DNA from: Flavobacteriales bacterium
GTDB taxonomy: Bacteria; Bacteroidota; Bacteroidia; UBA10329
Direction: 5' to 3'
DNA length: 64,000 nt
Assembly (NCBI GenBank): GCA_021741155.1
Contig: JAIOYP010000067.1
Location: 1-64,000 of the forward strand
The notes beneath the pieces are model-generated. The model ran no database searches and had not been told where the DNA came from. It saw only the letters and a program-made list of their open reading frames with translations. The translations under genes were made by a program, and so were the position numbers. This document shows positions 53,601 through 63,200 of this stretch, in pieces (position 1 is the first letter of the stretch; each line of letters begins with the position of its first letter).

Positions 53601-56600
53601 CTGCCGACAGCACGAAATCAAGATCACATTCATTACCGCCTGTTCCAGCGTTTGCCACTGGTTGTAGATAGAAATTAACTGTAATTGTTTCAGAATCCGA
53701 ACATGTACCGTTTGTCTCAGTCCAAGTTAGATCGTAGCTTCCGTAAGTATCAACTGTTACTAACGAAGTTGGAGAACTCGAATTATTGAAGGTTGCTGTA
53801 CCTGGCCCAGAAGTTTGCGACCATGCCCCAACGCCAACGCTTTGCGTGGCTGTTACCAAGAAATTGAGATCACATTCATCTCCGCCAGTACCAGCATTTG
53901 CAACTGGTTGTTGGTAGAAATTGACCGTAACCGAAGAGGCGCTGGTACATGTTCCGTTAATCTCTGTCCATGTGAAAGTATATGTTCCATAAGCAGAAAC
54001 GGTAACATCCGTATTCACATCCAAATCATTTACAAAGGTTGCTGTTCCCGGACCAGTTGCAGTCCAAAGACCGACCCCTACCGAGGCTGTTCCGTTAAAT
54101 GTGAAATCAAGATCACACTCATTTCCACCAGTACCAGCATCTGAAACTGGTTGATTGTAGAAATTGACGAGCACGGACGCATTGGAAGAACACGTTCCGT
54201 TAGTCTCAGTCCAAGTAAAGTTGTATGCTCCATACGTATCAACAGTAACTGTTGATGTCGGGCTAGCTGAATTAGCAAAAGTTGCAACTCCTGGCCCTGA
54301 GTACGTCCAAACACCTAACCCAGCACTTGGAACAGCGTTGAAAGTGAAGTTAAGGTCGCACTCGTTTCCTCCAAGACCAGCATTGGCAATTGGTTGCTGA
54401 TAAAAATTAACAATCACCTGATCAACCGCAATGCAGTTTCCATTGGTTTCAGTCCACGTAAATGTGTATGCTCCGTAATTACTCACAGTAACCGAAGTTG
54501 TTGGATTTGCAGCATTTACGAATGTTGCTAGACCTGGACCAGACCCTGTCCAAACACCACCTCCAACACTTGGAACTGCCGAGAAAGTAAAGTTAAGGTC
54601 GCATTCATTACCACCTGAACCAGCATCTGCCACCGCTTGTTGATCAAATGTTACGTTGATGGAAGCTGCGTTTGAGCAGCCTCCGTTGTTCTCAGTCCAT
54701 GTCAAAACATAGGCTCCGTACGTACTCACAGTTACGACCGCATTTGGATCATTTGCATTTGGAGAATACGTAGCTGTTCCTGGACCAGTGACACTCCACG
54801 TTCCAGTTCCAACACTTGGCGTAGCTCCCAATTGGAAGTTCAGGTCGCATTCCCCACCTCCGAATCCGGGATTTGGGGTAGGAACTTGATAGAAATTCAC
54901 AGTAATCTCTTCATAATCAGAGCACTGCCCATTCACCTCAGTCCATCTAAAAACATATGTTCCAACGGCTGAAACTTGAACAACTGAACCCGCTCCATTG
55001 ATATTAGAAAAGAAAGGAGTTCCTGGCCCTGAAATCTTTGTCCATGTTCCAACACCAACGGTTGGAACGGCTGAAAACGTAAAGTTCAAGTCACATTCGT
55101 TGCCACCTGAACCAGCATTTGCCACTGGTTGCTCGTCAACATAAACTTGTTGCACATCAGAATCTGTACAGTTATTCAAATCCGTATAGGTGTAGGTAAT
55201 GCTGTATGGACCAGTTGGGCCAGCAGCACTAGGACTGAACTGTCCTTGTCCTCCTCCTAAACTAGTAACACCCGTTCCTGTGAATGTTCCACCATTCTGA
55301 TTTCCCGTTAATGTTACAAGCGCATTCGTCTCACAATAAACGGGATTCAAACCTGTAAAGCTTACAGAAGGAAGCGGTGTCACTATTACCTGAGCCGTTC
55401 CAAGGAAACCTGAAGTTCTGCTACAGCCACTGGCATCTTGAATTGCCACATAGCTATAAGTAACAGTCGTTGGTGGGGTCACGTTATAGGTTGCTCCACT
55501 GCTAATTCCGTTCACGTTATATGTATTTACACCATCGGTGACAATAACGTTAAATGGCGCCTGACCAGATGTAAATGTGAAAGTCAGTGTGGTCTGATCT
55601 CCAAGACAAATAGGAGATGGCGACAAAGAAATCGTTCCATTAGGAATTGGATTAACTGTTACATTGAATGAGCAGGAAGCAGCGTTGGACGATGCATCTG
55701 TAGCGGTATAGGTAACAAGTGTTGTTCCAACAGGGAAAATTCCAGGAGGATAGCCTGCTGTCAAAGCTGTACTCACTGCACAATTATCGGTTCCTACGGG
55801 AGGTGTATAACTAATATTCGCACTGCAATTGGCAGTGGTTGATGTGACGTTTATATTACCTGGACACGTGATGGCAGGTACCTGAAAGTCTGAGACCGTA
55901 ACCGAAAAAGAACAGTTGGCAACATTCCCAGATGGATCAGTTGCTTGATAAGATTCGGTGGTTGTGCCAACCGGGAAGAAGCCACCAGAGCCGATTGCAG
56001 TAACTACCACTGGAGTCGTTCCGCAGGCATCAGAAGCACTGACATTATAATTGACGATTGTACCACATTGGCCTACCGTAGTGTTGGTGTTAATATTGGA
56101 AGGGCAAGTGATGACTGGATTAGTAACATCTCTATTAATCACCACATCGTCTGTAGATGACGTACAGCTACCGTTAGATATTGTCCATCTAAAAGTGGCA
56201 GAACTACTTGTTATTGTAACCGAACTGGTTGGGCTGCTTGGCACGCTAACGATGGCAGTACCAGAAACTACCGTCCAAGCACCTGTTCCAATAGTTGCGG
56301 CATTGCCAGCCAAGGTGGCAGTATTACCGCAGATACTCTGATTTGGACCAGCATTAGCAGTTGTAGGAGCACGGTAAACCAAAATATTTTGCGTAGCAGT
56401 ACAATACCCGAATGTATAGGTGATGGTATACGTTTGAGAGGCACCACCTGGCGTTGGGGCAGTGAATGTTGTTCCTGCAACACCAGATCCGCTAAAGGAA
56501 CCACCGTTTCCACTACCTGCTATAAGCGAGCCAGAAATAGAGGCTGGAGTGGCCGTGAGTGTTCTTGTCTGCCCTTCGCACATGGCGGTTGAGGCCGAAG

Positions 56601-57111
56601 TTATGCTCAGGTTATTGTTCTGTCTAACGCTTACAGTGATAGATGCACTACCTCCTACTTGACAACTGAATTGACTTACTTGAACCCTTGTGTAATCCGT
56701 GAAAGTTGGGGTAATGTCTACGGATGCTTGAAGCCCCCCGCATGAAGGACCACTGTCATCATCATAGGCAAAAGGTCCTGATACCGCGTTACCTTGAAAG
56801 CAGCCAATCTGAGTGTCAATACCGTTTCCACACGTGCTAATTGAATAGCAGCCCCCAGCAAGTACTGGCATTTGAAAGTATTGACCCGGACCATATCCTG
56901 AAACCGTATTCCAGACACCACAGCCCGCATTTGGGAGAATCGTTCCATAAAGATATGGGATACCACTTGGGGAGTTGCCAGCTGGTGCGCGACCACATGA
57001 ACCTCCTAATTGCGTGTTGGTTCCGCACTGAGCCAAAGCACCCAATGTGCTTAAAGAAAAAATGAATGTTAATAGGCTGAAGTAGAATCTATTCATAGGA
57101 ATGGTCTTCAA
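50671..57111 (-). CDS. giant T9SS cargo with nine tandem ECDL-type PKD-like repeats
   Basis: 2146 residues: a signal peptide (to about 27), a Cys-rich N-domain, two HYR domains (near 330-490), and Ig-like units. Nine tandem repeats of about 82 residues follow (about 655-1394), each starting PVANAGTGGNECDLNF-like, with GxWTxxGPGTATF and YTFTWTExNG. These look like degenerate PKD/REJ domains. Next are three units with VSFTGL..YC and GGTFSGxGI, several PKD-like units, and a T9SS sorting domain (NIYPNPTRNQFTLEV) ending VVKE. DNA-level similarity among units is high enough to favour recombination. Either ATG (codon 1 or 6) is possible. Confidence 0.9.
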   Translation of the reverse strand: MKTIPMNRFYFSLLTFIFSLSTLGALAQCGTNTQLGGSCGRAPAGNSPSGIPYLYGTILPNAGCGVWNTVSGYGPGQYFQMPVLAGGCYSISTCGNGIDTQIGCFQGNAVSGPFAYDDDSGPSCGGLQASVDITPTFTDYTRVQVSQFSCQVGGSASITVSVRQNNNLSITSASTAMCEGQTRTLTATPASISGSLIAGSGNGGSFSGSGVAGTTFTAPTPGGASQTYTITYTFGYCTATQNILVYRAPTTANAGPNQSICGNTATLAGNAATIGTGAWTVVSGTAIVSVPSSPTSSVTITSSSATFRWTISNGSCTSSTDDVVINRDVTNPVITCPSNINTNTTVGQCGTIVNYNVSASDACGTTPVVVTAIGSGGFFPVGTTTESYQATDPSGNVANCSFSVTVSDFQVPAITCPGNINVTSTTANCSANISYTPPVGTDNCAVSTALTAGYPPGIFPVGTTLVTYTATDASSNAASCSFNVTVNPIPNGTISLSPSPICLGDQTTLTFTFTSGQAPFNVIVTDGVNTYNVNGISSGATYNVTPPTTVTYSYVAIQDASGCSRTSGFLGTAQVIVTPLPSVSFTGLNPVYCETNALVTLTGNQNGGTFTGTGVTSLGGGQGQFSPSAAGPTGPYSITYTYTDLNNCTDSDVQQVYVDEQPVANAGSGGNECDLNFTFSAVPTVGVGTWTKISGPGTPFFSNINGAGSVVQVSAVGTYVFRWTEVNGQCSDYEEITVNFYQVPTPNPGFGGGECDLNFQLGATPSVGTGTWSVTGPGTATYSPNANDPNAVVTVSTYGAYVLTWTENNGGCSNAASINVTFDQQAVADAGSGGNECDLNFTFSAVPSVGGGVWTGSGPGLATFVNAANPTTSVTVSNYGAYTFTWTETNGNCIAVDQVIVNFYQQPIANAGLGGNECDLNFTFNAVPSAGLGVWTYSGPGVATFANSASPTSTVTVDTYGAYNFTWTETNGTCSSNASVLVNFYNQPVSDAGTGGNECDLDFTFNGTASVGVGLWTATGPGTATFVNDLDVNTDVTVSAYGTYTFTWTEINGTCTSASSVTVNFYQQPVANAGTGGDECDLNFLVTATQSVGVGAWSQTSGPGTATFNNSSSPTSLVTVDTYGSYDLTWTETNGTCSDSETITVNFYLQPVANAGTGGNECDLDFVLSAVPSSGIGQWTSVGPGSASFADDSDPTTTVAVSQSGAYTFTWTETNGVCVDADVVTVNLYDQPVANAGTGGDECDLNFTFSGTPSFGTGTWTYTGAGNAFFSNVNSATATVLVDAYGTYSFTWTEVNGVCSDNATISVNFYQQPIADAGNGGSECDLDFDLNATPSIGNGLWSYSGPGIATFSPSDTDPNATVTVDTDGPYVFTWTEDNNGCTDSENVNVVFHQLPVVSFTGLGAQYCIDQTTPVPMTGTPTGGTFSGLGISGNSFVPSIAGVGTIFITYTYTDGNGCTNTETQSVDVNGLPNVSFSGLGLAYCEDDANAYTLLGSPVGGTFIGSGISGNNFVPDNAGVGVNTITYTYTDPFGCTSLNQQQVTINALPTVAFTGLASSYCANASNAPLTGSPAGGTFSGQGIIGASFSPVAAGTGIHTVTYTFSDGNGCTNISSQQVTINANPLPTITPSGTSAICAGSNLVLNAGGGYSVYSWSNSTNGQTTTVTQAGTYNVVVTTAEGCSGTSPAVQVVVNQPPVVNLGNDTTICTASSVTLNAGNSGASYSWSTQEISQSITVNSTGAYIVSVTDQNGCVGTDNIAVTVSNLLNPVIVADGPLEFCAGGSVGLNGGVGYDSYQWSTSQVSQSITVTTPGVIGLQVWDEFGCSGTDEVIVSTLQLPNAIITPSSTVTLCDGDTATLSANGGLASYLWNLNGETTTAIEVWESGIYTVTVEDPNNGCLNTSASVQVVVNSTVPPTIVASGATEFCQGGSVSLTVEPGPYSSYLWCSGSTTPSIVVTQTGDYCVTVLDANNCIDSTLVGSPIHIEVWNPQPTVEQQADIIAVTNGPFDQYQWYFNGLPLPGQTGSTITPTVSGNYSVIGWDNHGCFGTSFNVEFTFTGIADANLDYDINIYPNPTRNQFTLEVDFGKQITGTISLSDITGRDILNPEKLKDVSRIKRQFNVENLGAGIYYLKLMTDGGVVVRSVVKE

Positions 57112-57122
57112 TTGAAAAAGGA

Positions 57123-57165
57123 GTAACCCTATTATTTGTCCACAGTGGGCAAATAATAGGGTTAC
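57123..57165 (-). terminator. 43-nt near-perfect hairpin between giant genes
   Basis: GTAACCCTATTATTTG and CAAATAATAGGGTTAC pair fully, extended by a T-G wobble and CCAC/GTGG around a single-base loop. On the minus strand it is followed by TCCTTTTT, fitting a terminator of the upstream giant gene. It lies only 12 nt before the next ATG, so it could also act in that gene's 5' region. Confidence 0.7.
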
Positions 57166-57262
57166 GAAAATACCTAATTTCTACAACTGACGATAATCCC
57201 TCGACCAACTGTCACATTTACCTCACGACAAAGAGCCGTCTTGGAAGCTAGATGTCTGCCAG

Positions 57263-60200
57263 TTAGTTTCTGATGATGCTTTTCACAGCAACACCCTCAT
57301 CAGTAATCAATCTGAGATAATACACTCCTAGGCTCAGATGTTCGATATTAAACTGACGTCTGATACTCGACACATCGACCAATTTTTCGGGTACCATAAT
57401 ACCACGACCAGTAATATCCACTAGAGATATTGTGCCCGTAATCCTTCCTCCAAAGTCAACTTCTAAGGTGAATGAACCATTGGTCGGATTCGGATAAACC
57501 CGAATGTCATATCTATCGGATAGGTCGGCAATGCCCGTAAAGGTGTACTCGTAAATAAATGAGTTTCCAGCACAATCATGCGAATCCCAAGCTACCACGT
57601 AGTAATTTCCACTAGAAGCAGGTGTGTGTTGCCCAACCGTTGCGCCCGGTATCGGTGCACCATTAAAGTACCATTGGTATTGCTGAAACGGTCCATTGAC
57701 AACCACCAAATTCGCTCCTTGTTGCTCAATTACTGGTTCAGGATTCCAAACTTCAATATGAATTGGGTTCCCTAGTAGCGTGCTGTCAAGACAACCGTTA
57801 CCATCAAGTACGGTCACCCCGTAATCTCCAGTTTGAGTCACAACAATAGATGGCGTGGTTGACCCACTACTCCATAGATACTCGCTGTAAGGCCCAGGCA
57901 CTACTGTAAGACTTACACTTCCTCCATCACAGAATTCGGTGACACCGCTTGGCACAATAGTAGGCGGAGTAGAGTTGTTCACAATAACGCTTACTGGCGT
58001 TGAAGTTGCCACACATCCGTTGTTTGGATCAACAACAGTTACCGTGTATGTTCCTGATTGCCAAACTTCGATTGAAGAAGATGTTTGTCCTCCAGGATTC
58101 CAGTGGTAAGAAACAAATGTGTTGCTTGCAGAAAGCGTAATGGTATCTGAACTACATATCTGGATTGGACCTGTTGGCTGAATAACCGCATTCGGAAGTT
58201 GAAGAAGTGAAACAACCTCATCATCACTGCCAGTGCAGCCAAATTGATCTATCACGACCAGTTCAATTAGACCAGCTGTTGAAACGGTAATTGTCTGAGA
58301 AGTTGCTCCTGTGCTCCACTGATAGTTGGCATATCCTGAGCCACCATCAAGCGTTACAGAACCACCAGCACAGAATGTAACTGGGCCACCAGCAACAATA
58401 ACTGGGTCAAGCAAACTGCTAACTGAAACCAGCACTTGATCTGTTCCAACACAACCATTCTGATTGGTCACATTGACGGTATAATTACCAGTGGTAGTTA
58501 CAGTAATTGATTGAGAAATTTCCTGCGTAGACCATGCATAGGTCATTCCTGGGTTTCCTGCATTAATAGTGAACGATGACCCCGTACAAACAACCGTGTC
58601 TGGTCCAAGATTTACAACAGGAAGTGGGTTCACCGAGATATTCACATCGGCAGAAGTACCGACACAACCAGCAGCTGTTGTAACAGTTACGTTGTAGGTT
58701 CCAGCAGATCCAACAGTAATAGACTGTCCGTTTCCACTCGTGCTCCATGCGTATCCAGCATATCCAACACCAGCATCTAATGTAATATTGGTTCCAGCGC
58801 AGATAGCGGTAGACCCAGAAGGTGTAATTACCGGAAGCGGAACTGCATTTACAGTTACTTGATGTGTACTAGTATTCGTACAACCGTTACCATTAGTATA
58901 TGTGTAAACAATCGTGTGTTGTCCAACACCTGCTGCTACGGGACTAAAGGTATTTCCTGTGATGCCCGTTCCTGAGAACGTTCCTCCAGTAGGTGTTCCT
59001 ACAAGTTGGGCGTTGGAAGCATCTGAGCAATAAGCTGCAGATAATCCTGTAAACGAAACAACTGGAAGTGCATTCACCGTAACTGGTTGCGGTTGCGAAC
59101 TAGAACATCCGAAAGCATCCGTATAGGAATACGTTATCGTATGATTTCCAATGTTTGCAACTGAAGCGGTGAACTGATTGGTCGAAATCCCAGGGCCAGT
59201 ATACGTTCCACCAGTAGGAACTCCAGTTAACGTATGCGCCACGGCATCATCTACACAATAAGGTGATGATAGCCCAGTGAACGATACGTTCGGAAGTCCA
59301 TTTACATCCACGCTTTGCGTTTCGCTATCAGTACATCCATTAACATCCGTGTAAGTGTATGTTAAGAAGATTGTTCCAACACCAGCTACTGATGGTACGA
59401 ATGAGTTACCACTCACACCAAGTCCGCTGAACGTTCCGCCCGCTGGCGTTCCTACCAAAGGAACTGGGGTTGTACGATCAACGCAGTAACTAGCAGCCAA
59501 ACCTGTGAACGAAACAACAGGAAGCGCATTGAAAGCAATAGTAACATTGGCTGAAGCTGTGCAACCATTGTTATTCTCTGTCCATGTAAATGTGTAAGAA
59601 CCTGTAGCATTTACTGTAACCGTTGCGTTAACTGCGTTTGCATTTGGACTGAACGTAGCTGTTCCAGGACCAGTATACGTCCATGTTCCGATTCCTACCG
59701 AAGCTGTTCCATTGAATGTGAAATCTAGATCACATTGATTGGTTCCTGTACCTGCATTTGCAACTGGTTGCTGATAGAAATTAACAGTAACCGATGCGGC
59801 ATTAGAACAAATTCCATTCACTTCAGTCCAAGTGAAAATGTATGTTCCATATGCATCAACCGTTACAGTACCAGTAGCGTTGTTTGCGTTTGTGAATGAT
59901 GCATTGCCTGGTCCAGTAGCGGTCCATGTTCCTGTACCGAAACTAGGTACAGCAGAGAACACGAAATTCAAATCACATTCATTTCCACCGCTTCCAGCAT
60001 TTGCAACTGGTTGATTGTAGAACGTAACGACCACGTTATCCGCATTCGAGCAGATTCCATTCGTTTCAGTCCAAGTAAACGTGTAGGCACCTGATTGTGA
60101 AACGGTAACAACTGTGCTAGCTGAAGAAGCCGAAGCGAATGTTGCAGTTCCCGGCCCTGTGTAAGTCCACGTTCCATTACCAACGCTTGCATTGGCCGCC

Positions 60201-63200
60201 AACGTGAAATCAAAATCGCACTCATCTCCACCCAAACCTGCATCGGCAACCGGCTGTTGATAGTAATTGACAGATATAGATCTGAAATCCACGCACGTTC
60301 CGTTGGTTTCTGTCCATGTGTAATCATACGTTCCGTAGGTATCAACCGTAATGGTATTGATGGCAGAAGATGCATTGCTAAACGTTGAATTTCCAGGGCC
60401 AGAGGTCTGCGACCACAGACCTGTTCCGATACTTGGAACAGCACTAGTCAAGAAGTTAAGATCACATTCATCTCCGCCCTGTCCTGCAACGGCAACTGGT
60501 TGCAAATAGAAATTGACAGTCACAGAAGCACTGCTTGAGCAAGTACCGTTAATCTCCGTCCAAGTGAAGATGTATGTTCCATAGTTTGATACGGTAACAT
60601 TGGTACTGGAAGAAATATCATTAACGAAAGTCGCGGAACCTGGTCCTGAAGCCGTCCAAAGACCGACCCCGACAGAAGCAACTCCATTCAAGCTGAAATC
60701 AAGGTCGCATTCGTTTCCTCCTGTTCCAGCATTTGCAACTGGTTGCTCGTAGTAATTGACAACCACGGTGGCACTATTTGAGCAAACACCGTTTGTCTCA
60801 GTCCAAGAGTAAGTATATGTTCCATACTGGCTAACCGTTACGGTTGAAGTAGCACTTGTATTAGAAGTAAACGTTGATGTTCCGGGGCCATTTGTTTGCA
60901 ACCAAAGTCCGTTTCCAACACTCGGAACTGCGGCAAATTGGAAGTTGAAATCACACTCGTTTCCTCCAAGTCCAGCATTCGCCACTGGTTGCTGATAGAA
61001 ATTAACGTTAACCTGATCGGTAGCCGTACACGTTCCGTTCGTTTCTGTCCAAGTAAACAGATAAGCCCCATAAGTATCAACGGTAACTGTTGCCGTTGGG
61101 CTAGCTGGATTGCTAAAGAATGCGTTTCCTGGACCAGAATAAGTCCAAACGCCTGCGCCAATACTTGGCGAACCGTTGAATGTGAAATTTAAATCACACT
61201 CATCACCACCATTTCCAGCGTTTGCATTGGTCTGCTGATCAAAATGAACCGTGATATTACCGCTATCAGTACAACCATAGTTATCCTCACTCCATGTGAA
61301 AATGTAAATCCCATAAACTGAGACGTTTGCAACTGCATTCGGATCAGTAGCACTTGGACTGAACGTTATCGTTCCTGGCCCTTGAGCAGTCCAACCTCCA
61401 TTTCCTACACTTGGAACAGCTCCAAGTTGGAAATCAAGATCACATTCTGAGCCTCCAAATCCAGGATTGGCCACTGGTTGAGCAAAGTAGTTTACTGTTA
61501 CTGTGGCGGCCGATGAACACGTTCCGTTCACTTCTTGCCATTGATAAACGTATTGTCCTATTTGAGTAACCGTTACTGTAGTAGTGGCAGAAGATGCATC
61601 CACAAATGATGAAGTTCCTGGCCCACTCACTTGCGTCCACGTTCCATTTCCTACACTTGGCACAGCATTGAACACATGATCAAGGTCGCATTCGTTGCCG
61701 TTTGTTCCTGCATTGGCAACTGGCTGCCAGTAGAAATTGACAGAAACTGCTGAAGCGTTTGTGCAATTCAAGTTAGTCTCTGTCCAAGTGAACTGATACG
61801 TTCCGTACTGCGAAACACTCACCACTGCATTGGCTGCAGCTGCATTCGGTACGAAATTCGAGAATCCCGGGCCTCCAGTCTGAGTCCAAACTCCAGCACC
61901 AACCGATGGCGTTGCGCCAAGATTAAAGTTTAGGTCACACTCATTTCCTCCAGTGCCAGCATTTGAAACTGGTATCCCAACTTGAGTTATGGTTATTTGA
62001 TCTGAAGATGAGCAACCATTAACTGTTACCGTAACTTCAAACACATAGGTTCCAAGTATTCCTGAAGAAACGATAGCTGCAACCGGTGCGGCATTATTAA
62101 CAATTGTAGCCGCTGGGCCTGATATCTGAGTCCACGAATAAGATGTAACTGGAATGTTTGTGGTTGGCGTAAGGCTATACGTCAATTGACACTGACTCTG
62201 GTCAACCCCAAGCGAAACGGTCGGTTGCTGATAGAACGTAACCGTAATCTGCTCGTTATCTGAACACTGGCCGTTCACCTCTTGCCACTGGAACGTATAC
62301 GTTCCGTATGCAGTAACCTGAACTCCAGACGTTGCCGAATGAGCATTGGAGAAGAATGCACTTCCAGGACCTCCAAAAAATGACCACGTTCCTACTCCAA
62401 CAGATGGAACTGCAGAGAAGGTGTAATCAAGATCACATTGATTAACGGAAGAACCAGCATTTGCTACTGGCTGCGCATCCACTATCACCGATTGCGATGT
62501 ACTATTTGTGCAGCTATTGATGTCTGTAAAGGTGTATGTAATAGTATGCGTTCCAACTCCAGCACTAGCAGGACTGAAGATTGCCGTACCGTTTCCATTA
62601 TTAGTAATTCCCAAGCCGGTGAATACTCCTCCAGGAGCATGATTTCCTGTTAGGGTTGCAGATGCACCTGTTTGGCAATAAGCAGCAGCCAACCCAGTAA
62701 AACTTACCGTAGGCAACGGGTTTACGATTACTTGAACGTTTCCTGCAAATCCACTGGTTCGGATACATCCATTATTGTCCGTGATAGATGTGAAATTGTA
62801 CGTCACACTCGTTGGCGGAGTCAGATTGTATGTGGTTCCACTAGTAACATTAGCCAATGAGAAGTTCGTGATTCCATCGGTGAAAGCTATACTGTAAGGA
62901 CCTGTTCCGTTGGTGAAGGTGAATGTGAGTGTGGTCTGATCTCCAAAACAAATTGGAGTGAACACCGCCATCGTTCCGTTAGGAAGCGGATTAACGGTAA
63001 TGGTAGTTGAACTCGCAACTGGAGTTCTTGTACATCCCAAATCATCTGTTATAGAGACAATGCTATAAACTGTTGTAACCAACGGAGAAACCGAAACCGT
63101 GTGTCCGTTAGGGATGTTAACTAAGTTGTAAGAACTGGTGCCGTCTGAATACGTTACATCAAAAGGCCCCGTTCCAACCGTGAAATTGAACGTGAGGTTG

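Noticed and set aside
53000-62500. CRISPR-like regular repetition
   Set aside because: The period of about 246 bp is coding repeats of surface proteins, with conserved reading frame and no short identical direct repeats or spacers.
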